Source of the DNA: Candidatus Pelagibacter sp. FZCC0015 | GTDB lineage: Bacteria > Pseudomonadota > Alphaproteobacteria > Pelagibacterales > Pelagibacteraceae | Length of the DNA stretch: 64,000 nt | Direction: 5' to 3' | NCBI RefSeq assembly: GCF_007833635.1 | Contig: NZ_CP031125.1 | Coordinates: 124,001-188,000, forward strand | Shown: one piece after another, positions 1 through 8,167 of the stretch | Position numbering within the stretch: the first letter of the stretch is position 1 | How the letters are laid out: each line of letters opens with the position of its first letter | Translations under genes and position numbers: made by a program | The notes under the pieces: model-generated | Told to the model about the DNA's origin: nothing | The model's database searches: none | What the model saw: the letters and a program-made list of their open reading frames with translations, nothing else

Positions 1-1512
1 ATCAATAGGCATTAAATCTTTACCAATTGTATTATCTTGTATTTCTGAATAAGGAAATTTTTCTACAATGAATGCTCTCCTCACGACATGTCTTAATTCA
101 GAATTTGATGTTAAAAATTCAGCAATAGTTAAACTATTTTTTGAGACTAATAATTTGTCATAAAGTTTTTTTATATCTCTTGCTATTGCTAAAGGCTGTT
201 CTAATTCTGATCCATGCTCCTCAAAACGATCAGCTAATCTAGGTTCCTCTTTATTTTTTGAAATAAACCAAAAGTTTTTATTATTTTCTTTTTTTTCAAA
301 ATTAATATCTAAAATGTTTGGATACTTTGCTTCAATGATATTTCGTAATTCTTCAACTTTTCTATAAGTTGGAATATTAAAATATTTTTCTTCATCTGAG
401 CTCATTTCTTTAACCAAAGGATTTACAATATTGTTGTAGGGTTCCATCATTATTGAAACTATGTATTCGATACATTCCTCGCAAGTATTATCCTCCAACC
501 ATTGATATATTTTGTTAAAAGGATATTCGCTCTCAAAATTAAAATCTTTATCTATAAAATTTAAGAATTTTTCAACATCCTTTAATAATGAAGAAATTTT
601 TTTTTGTTGATATTCGCTATCTGTATTCCAGCTTGTAATATTTCTTAATGATTTTTTTACACAATCTATAAATAAATCACTATCTTGACTTTCTACATCT
701 TTGATTTCTCTAATTTTCTTAAGTGCTTTTTCTCTACTTAAAATCCAATTATTTAAAAGAGTTGGGTGATTGACTATAAATGGAGCCATACCTAGGCCAG
801 TAGAATTGCCAATTCCCAAGTTTTTACAAATATTATCATCTAACTTAACAGCTATTTTTGGATTTTTATGATAAGCAACGTGATTAACTTGATCAAAAGT
901 AAATTGTCTTACCAAATAAACCAACATCATTTCTAATCTGAATGGACCATTAATTTCTTCACGATTTTTAATTCTAAATCGATCTGCAAGACCAAACTTA
1001 CCAGAGCCATATACTGCCGTAGTCCTATATAAATAGCCTACTTTTGATAATAAGTTTAAATCTGGCTGCTGACCTTTGCTTAAACTTTCAACTACGTGAT
1101 TATAAATTCTTACTGATTTGTTTGCTCTCGATAAAGTTAATTCTTTATAAGAAAGTCTACCAACTTCTTGTTTTGGAACTTCATTTTTTAATCTTTCTAT
1201 GTCTTTTTTTGTAGGAACTCCATCATGTAATGTAAAAGCTGCATCCCATTTTGTTGCAATAACTCTATCTGATCTTTCTTCGTCTTTGATTTCATTTGCA
1301 AAACAAACTAAAGAATAAACTCTTTTATTTTTTTTAAATGAATAAACAGCTTCTCCAAAACCATTTTCATTTAAATTAAATAAATCTCTTTTATATTCCC
1401 ACTCTTTAAATTCATTAAGAAAACTTCTTAAAAAAGATAATTTTGATTGATGAAAAGATCCAAGCCTTGATAATTTCATTATCTTGTTTGGGTCTCTTAA
1501 TTCAACTTTCAT
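1..1512 (-). CDS. Unrecognised large conserved-looking protein, cut by the left edge
   Basis: An open frame runs without a stop from an ATG at 1512 leftwards through base 1, so at least 504 residues are present and the C-terminus lies outside the window. The N-terminus reads MKVELRDPNKIMKLSR. I recognise no domain. Visible stretches include TTAVYGSGKFGLADR in the middle and an acidic, lysine-rich second half. No signal peptide or membrane segment is apparent, so it is probably cytosolic. It starts 2 bases after the stop of the upstream M19 dipeptidase-like gene and is almost certainly co-transcribed with it. That link suggests a shared pathway but gives no function. Confidence 0.75.
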   Translation of the reverse strand, partial: MKVELRDPNKIMKLSRLGSFHQSKLSFLRSFLNEFKEWEYKRDLFNLNENGFGEAVYSFKKNKRVYSLVCFANEIKDEERSDRVIATKWDAAFTLHDGVPTKKDIERLKNEVPKQEVGRLSYKELTLSRANKSVRIYNHVVESLSKGQQPDLNLLSKVGYLYRTTAVYGSGKFGLADRFRIKNREEINGPFRLEMMLVYLVRQFTFDQVNHVAYHKNPKIAVKLDDNICKNLGIGNSTGLGMAPFIVNHPTLLNNWILSREKALKKIREIKDVESQDSDLFIDCVKKSLRNITSWNTDSEYQQKKISSLLKDVEKFLNFIDKDFNFESEYPFNKIYQWLEDNTCEECIEYIVSIMMEPYNNIVNPLVKEMSSDEEKYFNIPTYRKVEELRNIIEAKYPNILDINFEKKENNKNFWFISKNKEEPRLADRFEEHGSELEQPLAIARDIKKLYDKLLVSKNSLTIAEFLTSNSELRHVVRRAFIVEKFPYSEIQDNTIGKDLMPID

Positions 1513-1514
1513 AA

Positions 1515-2480
1515 TTAAATCGATTTATAAAAATTGTACCAGTTATTTCCAAGTATTCCATGTGTCTCTGTATCTGAAAAACCTGCTTTTTTTAGACCTT
1601 TTTCAATATTTGAGAACCCTCTTGCATCAAGAAACCAGTCAGGTTGTTTTGGAAAACCTGGTTTATTTTTCGAACCTTCACCATAATTTTTACTTTTAGA
1701 CCAAGAACCATTTCTCATCCATTCAACAACAGTATCTGGATGATCTAAACAAAGATCTGATCCTATTCCTATTTTTTTTACATCCATTATTTCAGCAGTT
1801 TTTGCCACCATTTCACAAAAACTATCTAGAGTACAATTTGTGTTATCTTTTAAGTGATGAGGGTATAGTGATAAACCCAACATACCACCACTATCACTCA
1901 AAATTTTTAATAAATCTGAAGATTTATTTCTTTTTGCTGGATGCCAAAAAGAGGGATTAGCATGAGTAATTGCTATTGGTTTTTCACTGAATTCAATTGC
2001 ATCAAGAGTGCTTTTTTCTGCAGAATGTGACATGTCAACCACAAGACCAACTCTATTCATTTCTCTTATAACCTCACGTCCAAAATTTGTAACTCCGCTA
2101 TCTACTTTTTCATAACAACCAGTTGCTAGCAAAGATTGGTTATTATAAGTAAGTTGCATAAATCTACATCCTAATTCATAAACCTTTTCAACAAGATTTA
2201 TGTCATCTTCAATTGGTGAACAGTTTTGAAAACCAAAAAATATTGCAGTTTTGTTTTCTTTATTAGCTTTATCAATATCGTGAAAGTTCTTACCAGGAAA
2301 AATTAAATCTGAGTTTTCATGAAACAATTTTTCCCATTTTTTAATTTCAAGTTGTAATTCATCAAAATCTTCATGGTAGACAATGGTAACATGGACAGCA
2401 TCTAATCCAGCAGATCTATTGATCTCAAAGATTTTCCTAGACCAATTACAATATTGAAGATTATCAATTTTATAATTCAT
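1515..2480 (-). CDS. Membrane dipeptidase-like protein (peptidase M19 family) with altered metal site
   Basis: The fold is that of the M19 (renal dipeptidase) amidohydrolases. The second-metal histidines are visible in VVDMSHSAEKS and AITHANPSF, and the late GIGSD motif is present. The N-terminal HxD of canonical members is missing: the equivalent region reads NLQYCNWSRK. The bridging glutamate position aligns with glutamine (GFQNCSPIEDD). The protein may therefore use one metal, a different substrate, or not be a classical peptidase. I chose the ATG at 2480 (MNYKIDNLQ); an upstream TTG at 2501 would add seven residues and is less likely. About 321 residues. It is divergent from purE and followed at 2 bases by the unknown gene to its left. 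Confidence 0.8.
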   Translation of the reverse strand: MNYKIDNLQYCNWSRKIFEINRSAGLDAVHVTIVYHEDFDELQLEIKKWEKLFHENSDLIFPGKNFHDIDKANKENKTAIFFGFQNCSPIEDDINLVEKVYELGCRFMQLTYNNQSLLATGCYEKVDSGVTNFGREVIREMNRVGLVVDMSHSAEKSTLDAIEFSEKPIAITHANPSFWHPAKRNKSSDLLKILSDSGGMLGLSLYPHHLKDNTNCTLDSFCEMVAKTAEIMDVKKIGIGSDLCLDHPDTVVEWMRNGSWSKSKNYGEGSKNKPGFPKQPDWFLDARGFSNIEKGLKKAGFSDTETHGILGNNWYNFYKSI

Positions 2481-2574
2481 AGTATGCTTAACTCTAATCA
2501 ATATGTATTTTAAATACTATTAATTTTATTGAAATTTTAAGTTAATTTTGAAATAAACAGATTGATCAATTTTC

Positions 2575-3066
2575 ATGAAAAAAAATAGTAAATTAAAAGT
2601 TTCAATCATAATGGGAAGTCAATCTGACTATAAAGTAATGAAACTAGCCGAAAAAACCTTAAAAAAAATTGGAGTTTCATTTGAAACAAAAATTATATCT
2701 GCTCACAGAACACCACAAAGAATGTATGAATATGCTGCAAAAGTTGAGCAAAATAATATAGGAGTAATTATTGCAGGTGCTGGAGGATCTGCTCATCTTC
2801 CAGGCATGATATCAGCGCTTACACATGTGCCGGTACTTGGTGTTCCTGTTGAAAGTAAAAAACTTAAAGGTTTGGATAGTTTGTTATCAATTGCACAAAT
2901 GCCTAAAGGAATTCCTGTAGGAACGCTTGCTATAGGAGAAGATGGCGCCATTAATGCTGCTTTATTAGCTGCAGCAATAATTGCTAATAATAATTCAAAT
3001 GTTCGAAAAAAACTTAAAAATTTTAGAACATCACAAACTAAATCTGTAAAGAAATCTCCAAAATAA
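2575..3066 (+). CDS. purE: N5-carboxyaminoimidazole ribonucleotide mutase (PurE)
   Basis: PurE converts N5-CAIR to CAIR in de novo purine synthesis, in the cytosol, after PurK. Class I PurE hallmarks are clear: GSQSD near residue 14 binds phosphate, SAHRTP carries the catalytic histidine, and AGAGGSAHLPGM follows. The 163-residue length is normal. The C-terminus has a lysine-rich tail beyond the conserved core. It is the first gene of a purE-purK-GNAT run, with one base between its stop and the purK start, and it is divergent from the M19 gene. Confidence 0.97.
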   Translation: MKKNSKLKVSIIMGSQSDYKVMKLAEKTLKKIGVSFETKIISAHRTPQRMYEYAAKVEQNNIGVIIAGAGGSAHLPGMISALTHVPVLGVPVESKKLKGLDSLLSIAQMPKGIPVGTLAIGEDGAINAALLAAAIIANNNSNVRKKLKNFRTSQTKSVKKSPK

Positions 3067-3067
3067 A

Positions 3068-4114
3068 ATGTCAGAAATTACTCTTGGTATCATTGGGGGT
3101 GGTCAACTTGGAAGTATGCTTGCAATAGCGGCTAAAAAATTAAATGTTAAAACTGTTGTTTTTTGTGATGACATAGATGCGCCAGCACAAAATTTTTGTA
3201 ATCAATTTGTTACAGGAGGTTATGATAATAAAGAAAAAATATCAGAATTTATAAATCAGGTTGATTTGGTCACTTATGAATTTGAAAATATTCCTTATGA
3301 AACATTAAATGAAATAAACAAATTTAAACCTGTTTTGCCAAAGCCTTCGGTTAACAGATTAATTCAACATCGATTGGCTGAAAAAGATTTTGTTAATAAA
3401 TTAAATATTAGAACAACCAGATATGTTTCAATTGAAAAAAAGTCTGACATAGATGCTTTAGAAGATTTTTTACCAGGAATATTAAAAACAACAACACTTG
3501 GTTATGATGGCAAAGGTCAATATCCAATTAAATCGAGTGAAGATCTTAATTCATTGAACATTGATTTTTCAAAAGGATATATTCTTGAAAAACTTGTAAA
3601 ATTAAAAAAAGAGATTTCAATTATAATTACAAGATTTAGTAATAATAAATATGAAATTTATGAACCAATAGAAAACTCACACGAAGATCAAATTTTAAAA
3701 TATTCAAAAATACCTGCTGATATTAATGAAAAGATTTTTAATCAATCTAAAGATTGGGCAATGCTAATTGCTGAAGAGCTTAAATATATAGGAACTTTAT
3801 GTGTAGAATTTTTTATTGATAGAAATGATAATCTTTATGTTAATGAGATTGCACCTAGAGTACATAACTCAGGACATTTAACAATAAATGCTTTTAATGT
3901 GAGCCAATTTGAAAATCATGTAAGAGCTGTATGTGGTTTAGAACAAATTCCTATAAAAAAAATATCTAATGCTAAAATGATGAATTTGCTTGGCGATCAA
4001 ATTACTCATTATAGAAATATACAAAAGTTTAATGAAAATGAATTTTTCTTTGATTATTTAAAAAAAGATATAAAAGAAAAAAGAAAAATGGGTCATATCA
4101 CAACTTTAGTATAA
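3068..4114 (+). CDS. purK: N5-carboxyaminoimidazole ribonucleotide synthase (PurK)
   Basis: PurK is an ATP-grasp enzyme that carboxylates aminoimidazole ribonucleotide with bicarbonate and ATP, feeding PurE. The N-terminus has the dinucleotide-like loop GIIGGGQLGSML, the middle has KTTTLGYDGKGQ of the ATP-grasp fold, and the C-terminal half has VEFFIDRNDNLYVNEIAPRV with metal-binding acidic residues and HNSGH. At 348 residues the length is typical. It directly follows purE and ends where the GNAT gene begins (TAA followed at once by ATG), so the three genes form one transcription unit. Confidence 0.97.
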   Translation: MSEITLGIIGGGQLGSMLAIAAKKLNVKTVVFCDDIDAPAQNFCNQFVTGGYDNKEKISEFINQVDLVTYEFENIPYETLNEINKFKPVLPKPSVNRLIQHRLAEKDFVNKLNIRTTRYVSIEKKSDIDALEDFLPGILKTTTLGYDGKGQYPIKSSEDLNSLNIDFSKGYILEKLVKLKKEISIIITRFSNNKYEIYEPIENSHEDQILKYSKIPADINEKIFNQSKDWAMLIAEELKYIGTLCVEFFIDRNDNLYVNEIAPRVHNSGHLTINAFNVSQFENHVRAVCGLEQIPIKKISNAKMMNLLGDQITHYRNIQKFNENEFFFDYLKKDIKEKRKMGHITTLV

Positions 4115-4582
4115 ATGTTAAAATCGATAGAAGGCAATTTTGATAATCTAGAAGTTAATGAGCTTCTAACCAAACATTTTGTGGAGCTTAGAGCTGCTTC
4201 TCCAGAGGGAAGTGCTCACGTCCTAGATATTCCAGGTTTAAAAGTACCATCAATTAAATTTTGGAGTTTGTGGGATAATGAAAAACTGATTGGTTGCGGT
4301 GCTTTAAAATTTTTAGATAAAGAACATGGGGAATTTAAGTCGATAAGAATTCACGACAATTTTAGAAAACAAGGGCAAGGAATTAATGTAATTAATCATT
4401 TAATTTCTGAAGCTAAAAAACTTAAAATAAAAAGATTAAGTATTGAAACAGGAGCAGGTGATTTTTTTATACCGGCAAGAAAACTTTTCAAAAAAACTGG
4501 TTTTACAGTATGCGAACCTTTTGCACACTATAAAGAAGACATCAATTCTGTTTATTTAACAAAGCTTATTGATGATAGATAA
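4115..4582 (+). CDS. GNAT-family N-acetyltransferase
   Basis: A 155-residue single-domain GNAT protein. The acetyl-CoA loop is visible as RKQGQGINVINHL near residue 90, preceded by a beta-strand segment (EFKSIRIH) and followed by SIETGAGDFFIPARKLFKKTGF, a typical C-terminal GNAT half. The substrate cannot be read from the sequence; similar small bacterial GNATs are mostly annotated only as putative acetyltransferases. Its start codon abuts the purK stop, so it is translationally linked to purine genes, which may reflect packing rather than function. Confidence 0.85.
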   Translation: MLKSIEGNFDNLEVNELLTKHFVELRAASPEGSAHVLDIPGLKVPSIKFWSLWDNEKLIGCGALKFLDKEHGEFKSIRIHDNFRKQGQGINVINHLISEAKKLKIKRLSIETGAGDFFIPARKLFKKTGFTVCEPFAHYKEDINSVYLTKLIDDR

Positions 4583-4652
4583 AAATTATTTTTTAATTGT
4601 TGATCTATTTTGTTGACAAAACCCAATAAAATCTAAAGAAATCCAATATTAC

Positions 4653-4673
4653 TTAATTATAAGTAATAATTAA
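4653..4673 (+). promoter_or_regulatory. Candidate hairpin in the cspA leader
   Basis: An A/T-only inverted repeat with 8-base arms (TTAATTAT and ATAATTAA) and a 5-base loop lies 26 bases before the cold-shock start codon. A TTGACA hexamer occurs upstream at 4613-4618, but no good -10 sits at the normal spacing, so I do not call the promoter. A weak AT hairpin could respond to temperature, as leaders of cold-shock genes can. In such AT-rich DNA it may also be chance. Confidence 0.3.
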
Positions 4674-4699
4674 ACATAACAAAAAGTAAGAAGAAAAAT

Positions 4700-4906
4700 A
4701 TGAGTCTACAAGGTAAAGTAAAGTGGTTCAATCCAACCAAAGGTTTTGGTTTTATTGAAAGAGAAGATAAAGAAAAAGATGTGTTTGTACATGTTTCAGC
4801 AGTAAGAGATGCTGGTATGAACGGTTTAGATGAGGGTCAAGCTTTGACTTTCGATGTTGAAGATGGTCCTAAAGGTCCTTCAGCAGTTAACTTAAAAACT
4901 GCATAA
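4700..4906 (+). CDS. cspA: Cold-shock domain protein (CspA family)
   Basis: A 68-residue single cold-shock domain that binds single-stranded RNA/DNA and acts as an RNA chaperone. The RNP1 motif KGFGFI and RNP2 motif VFVHVS are both intact, within the usual order [14 protein letters not shown] then [10 protein letters not shown] purine-rich ribosome site (AGAAGAAAAAT) precedes the ATG. It appears monocistronic, with a long 5' leader and an inverted repeat just after the stop. SAR11 genomes keep few regulators and commonly keep abundant Csp proteins. Confidence 0.97.
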   Translation: MSLQGKVKWFNPTKGFGFIEREDKEKDVFVHVSAVRDAGMNGLDEGQALTFDVEDGPKGPSAVNLKTA

Positions 4907-4919
4907 TTTCACAACTTCC

Positions 4920-4970
4920 TATTGGCTGAAAAATTTATTTAACTTTAATTAATTTATAATTCAGCCAATA
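4920..4970 (+). terminator. Perfect 11-bp inverted repeat after cspA, terminator-like
   Basis: The arms TATTGGCTGAA (4920-4930) and TTCAGCCAATA (4960-4970) are perfect complements, separated by 29 A/T-rich bases that could extend the pairing partly. It begins 13 bases after the cspA stop. The following bases (CCTTATTTAA) hold no strong T run, so it could be a weak intrinsic terminator, an mRNA 3'-end stabiliser or a protein site. It is one of the few GC-containing structures in this part of the window. Confidence 0.5.
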
Positions 4971-5047
4971 CCTTATTTAAAAACAATCTTTAAACACATT
5001 TATTAATTATAGATTTAAATTATAAAATTAATAAATTAATCAAAATT

Positions 5048-5794
5048 ATGATTGGAATTTTAGGTGGAATGGGAACTCAAGCAGGTCTTGATTTTTGTAA
5101 CAAGCTTGCGGTTCTAAATAGAGGTAAAATTGATCAAGAGTATCCATTATTTTTACTTTATAATAAATCAAATATTCCCGGAAGACCTGAATCTATAGGC
5201 TCTCAAACTAAAAATCTTTCAAACAAATCTACAAATAAAACAAGTAGAGTAAAATATAATAAAGTTTTAAAGAGCTTGCTCAAAGGTTGTAAGCTTTTAG
5301 AAAAGAATAAATGTAAATTTATAGTTATACCTTGCAATACGGCACATTATTGGTTCGATGATTTACAAAATAAAATCAATATTCCAATAATTAATATGCC
5401 AAAAGAAGTTTTCAGATTTACTAAAAAAAAATGTAAGAAAAACTCCAAAGTTGGTCTCTTAGCAACTGAAGGTACTCTTAAAACTGGAGTTTATAAAAAA
5501 TTTTTTGAAAAAGATTATCAATTAATAGAGCCATCTCAAAAAATACAAAAATTATCAGTTAATAAAGCAATTAAATTAGTTAAAATGGGTAATGTAAAGG
5601 CTGCAGCAAAAGCAATTAAACCTGCAATTGATTCATTAATTAAAATGAAGTGTAAAAAAATCATTTTAGGTTGTACAGAGCTCCCTATTGCGATTTTTGC
5701 ATTTAAATCATTTAAAAATGTTAAATCCTCAAAAGTTTTCTTAGACCCTAACTTAATTTTGGCTCATTCAGCTATGGTCAAGCATAAAAATTAA
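5048..5794 (+). CDS. Aspartate/glutamate racemase-family protein
   Basis: A cofactor-independent racemase-family protein of 248 residues. The two catalytic-cysteine motifs are present: IPCNTAHYW near residue 98 and LGCTELPI near residue 218. The N-terminus GILGGMGTQAG is typical of the RacX/YgeA aspartate racemase group. It may interconvert D- and L-amino acids for cell wall or for amino-acid scavenging; the substrate is not readable. It is followed at 3 bases by an unknown 146-residue gene, likely in the same transcript. A second member of this superfamily (EutA-like) lies at 61299-62045. Confidence 0.85.
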   Translation: MIGILGGMGTQAGLDFCNKLAVLNRGKIDQEYPLFLLYNKSNIPGRPESIGSQTKNLSNKSTNKTSRVKYNKVLKSLLKGCKLLEKNKCKFIVIPCNTAHYWFDDLQNKINIPIINMPKEVFRFTKKKCKKNSKVGLLATEGTLKTGVYKKFFEKDYQLIEPSQKIQKLSVNKAIKLVKMGNVKAAAKAIKPAIDSLIKMKCKKIILGCTELPIAIFAFKSFKNVKSSKVFLDPNLILAHSAMVKHKN

Positions 5795-5797
5795 CTT

Positions 5798-6238
5798 ATG
5801 TCTAATAAGACTGAAAAGCCATATGTGTTAAGAGCTGCTGAATTTGTTTATGAAAATATAATAGAAATTAAAAAACAAAATCCTGAAATCAATAATATAC
5901 AAGCTTTTGAAATTTTCATTACTACTAAGGATTATGACATTTTAAGTTCTGGAGAATTTCATGATAAATGGTTTTTAGAACTTAAGAATAATAAATTTAT
6001 TGACCAAATAACTAAAAAAAAAATTAATGAAGAAACTTTAAGACTTTTAGAACTTCAAAAAGATTCCATGGTTAAATTTTTGATGAAGATACCAAAGCTT
6101 TATTATACTAAGAGTCATTTTCCACTAGAAATTTCACAGAGAGCTTTTGATCACTTGTGGAGAGTTTGTGAAAGCTATGAAATGTGGTGCAAAGAAACTG
6201 ATCAAGAAGATTTGATATATCTAAATATTATTGAGTAG
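5798..6238 (+). CDS. Unknown 146-residue protein
   Basis: I do not recognise this protein. It is charged and probably soluble, with no signal peptide or membrane segment. A central stretch KWFLELKNNKFIDQITKKK and a C-terminal aromatic/acidic stretch (LWRVCESYEMWCKET) stand out. It starts 3 bases after the racemase-family gene and probably shares its transcript. Its last 11 bases overlap the end of the convergent gene at 6228-6668. Codon use looks like its neighbours, so it is likely a real gene. Confidence 0.7.
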   Translation: MSNKTEKPYVLRAAEFVYENIIEIKKQNPEINNIQAFEIFITTKDYDILSSGEFHDKWFLELKNNKFIDQITKKKINEETLRLLELQKDSMVKFLMKIPKLYYTKSHFPLEISQRAFDHLWRVCESYEMWCKETDQEDLIYLNIIE

Positions 6239-6668
6239 TATTATTTATATAAAGTAACGATCTAGTAACTTCTATTCGTTTTTTAAGTAATTTTTGTAAA
6301 TTTTGATTATCTAATTTTTGTCTAGTCATTTTAATTCTTGTTTCAACTAATTGTCTTAAGTCTTCATCAAACGAATTTTTTTGAATTTTATTTTCTATTT
6401 CTTCCTTAACCAATGTTTCTTTAATTAAAGTTAAAGAATTTTTTCCAGTTTCTTTTTCTATATGTTGATTAATAATAAATTGAGCACTAGCTTTATAAAT
6501 ATTACCTGAGGTAATTGCTGTCACGCTTGGACCAACTAGTGAAAGAATAGGCACAAAACCCGTCAAAAAGAAAAAAGATAGTATAACTGTTAAAATTCTT
6601 AATAGTCTAAAACTCATAGTTGAACAATAGGTGATTTGATATTTCATATCTATATTTAATTTGTTCAT
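6228..6668 (-). CDS. Unknown small protein with one N-terminal membrane segment
   Basis: I do not recognise it. One or two hydrophobic stretches near residues 22-46 (ILTVILSFFFLTGFVPIL) suggest a membrane anchor or uncleaved signal. The rest, about 95 residues, is lysine/glutamate/glutamine-rich and predicted helical (IENKIQKNSFDEDLRQLVE), so coiled coil is possible. An internal ATG at 6617 (MSFRLLRIL) would put the hydrophobic segment right at the N-terminus and is a plausible alternative start. It converges on and overlaps the unknown gene before it by 11 bases. Confidence 0.65.
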   Translation of the reverse strand: MNKLNIDMKYQITYCSTMSFRLLRILTVILSFFFLTGFVPILSLVGPSVTAITSGNIYKASAQFIINQHIEKETGKNSLTLIKETLVKEEIENKIQKNSFDEDLRQLVETRIKMTRQKLDNQNLQKLLKKRIEVTRSLLYINNTTQ

Positions 6669-6720
6669 TATAGGTGTTGATTTATTTGATTTTACTTAAT
6701 TTATTTGTTTATTGAATATA

Positions 6721-7569
6721 ATGATTAAAATTTTTCCTTTTATATTTATAATTCTATGGTCTTCCGCATTCATAACCACTAAACCTATTATAGATAACAG
6801 TGATCCATTTGCAGCTCTAGCTTTTAGATTTGCTTTAGTTGCCTTAGGTTTTTTTTTATTTTCTATTTATTCAAAACAAAAAATTCTAGTAAGCAAAAGA
6901 AACTTTTTTGAATCTTTTTTTAGTGGCGTCTTATTTCATGGTTTTTATCTTGGTGGTGTCTTTTACTCAATTTCAATAGGTATGCCTACCGCAATAGCAG
7001 CCTTAATTGTAACCCTTCAACCAATTCTCACAAATGCATTAAGTGGTCCAATTTTAAATGATAAAGTATCTGCAAAACAATGGATAGGTGTTTTGTTAGG
7101 ATTTGCTGGTGCAGGACTTGTATTGGGTTTTGATGTTGGTTCAAAAATACCAGCAGCAGGATTGATAGCAACTATAATAGCTTTATTAGCAATTACATTT
7201 TCAACTTTATGGCAAAAAAAATTAAGTAACAACTTGCCTCTACCTGTAAGTAATATGAATCAAGCTATTGGTGGATGTATATTTCATTTATCAGCAATTA
7301 TATTATTTGTTGATCCGTATATTGATTTTTCACAAACATTTATTATTGCAATGAGCCATCAAATATTTTTGGTATCGTTTGGAGCATTTACAATATTAAT
7401 GTTTTTAATTAAAAATAACTCAGCAAGCAAAACTGTTTCTATATTTTTTTTAATCCCAGCAACATCTGCTTTTATGGCCTGGCTTTTTTTAAATGAAAGT
7501 TTAACTAGCTTAGATTTAATTGGATTTCTAATTACTTCTATTGGAGTTTATATCGCAACAAGAGATTGA
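6721..7569 (+). CDS. EamA/DMT-superfamily transporter
   Basis: A drug/metabolite transporter-type membrane protein of about 282 residues with around ten hydrophobic segments in two EamA repeats. The first repeat starts LWSSAFITTKPII and ends near GFAGAGLVLG; the second ends AWLFLNESLTSLDLIGF..GVYIATRD, a common EamA ending. Such proteins usually export amino acids or metabolites; the substrate cannot be read. I placed the start at the ATG at 6721; a TTG at 6712 would add three residues. The gene converges on soxG with only 10 bases between. Confidence 0.9.
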   Translation: MIKIFPFIFIILWSSAFITTKPIIDNSDPFAALAFRFALVALGFFLFSIYSKQKILVSKRNFFESFFSGVLFHGFYLGGVFYSISIGMPTAIAALIVTLQPILTNALSGPILNDKVSAKQWIGVLLGFAGAGLVLGFDVGSKIPAAGLIATIIALLAITFSTLWQKKLSNNLPLPVSNMNQAIGGCIFHLSAIILFVDPYIDFSQTFIIAMSHQIFLVSFGAFTILMFLIKNNSASKTVSIFFLIPATSAFMAWLFLNESLTSLDLIGFLITSIGVYIATRD

Positions 7570-7579
7570 AAATTTAAGT

Positions 7580-8167
7580 TTATAAAGATTCAAAACCAAA
7601 CTCTAGAGAGGCGTCTGTGATAGAATGATATAAAGACTCGCCAAAACTTCTTAGAGCAAATAACCTTACTTTATTTGGATTTTCACCTAACCTATCTATT
7701 GTGAAAGCTATTCCATTATAAGTTGAGTTAATTGAATTATTGTTGTCCAATGTATTAAAATTAAAAGGACATCCTTTTTTTAGAACTTCTATTGTATCAT
7801 TTCCTTCGATTTCAATAATAGCTCTAGAATTAGATAAATCTGTTACAGCAAAATCTGTATCTTCAAATTTATCCACTAAACTTTTTATTAAATCTTTTTT
7901 TGTTGAAACTAAAAGCCAGTTCTTTGGTCCATTCCACATAATCCTTGTAGTTTCATTAAATACTACTGTTAAAGGTTCATTTTTTAATTTTAAACCATCA
8001 ATATCAATACTCTCAAATGAAACTGAAGAATTTTTGTACTGAACTATTTGAACAATTAATAAATTTTTGATTTCAGATATTTTAAGTATATCATCTCTAT
8101 TTTTACCCTCATAATCTCCAAATTGGCCTTTCTCATGTACATTTGATAAAGCTGAAATTAATGTCAT
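7580..8167 (-). CDS. soxG: Sarcosine oxidase/N-methylglutamate dehydrogenase gamma subunit-like
   Basis: A 195-residue protein of the heterotetrameric sarcosine oxidase gamma family, recognisable mainly from position as last gene of a B-D-A-G operon and from stretches such as [14 protein letters not shown] and a C-terminal DR(L)[23 protein letters not shown]. In known enzymes the gamma subunit stabilises the complex and carries no cofactor. Its start overlaps the soxA stop by 4 bases (ATGA), implying translational coupling. The same subunit exists in N-methylglutamate dehydrogenase (MgdD), which I cannot exclude given the amine-degradation neighbourhood. Confidence 0.85.
   Translation of the reverse strand: MTLISALSNVHEKGQFGDYEGKNRDDILKISEIKNLLIVQIVQYKNSSVSFESIDIDGLKLKNEPLTVVFNETTRIMWNGPKNWLLVSTKKDLIKSLVDKFEDTDFAVTDLSNSRAIIEIEGNDTIEVLKKGCPFNFNTLDNNNSINSTYNGIAFTIDRLGENPNKVRLFALRSFGESLYHSITDASLEFGFESL

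Noticed and set aside
2481..2501. TTG start for the M19 gene
   Set aside because: The in-frame ATG at 2480 matches the family N-terminus better.
4613..4650. cspA promoter with TTGACA
   Set aside because: The -35 is perfect but no acceptable -10 sits 16-18 bases away, so I did not call it.
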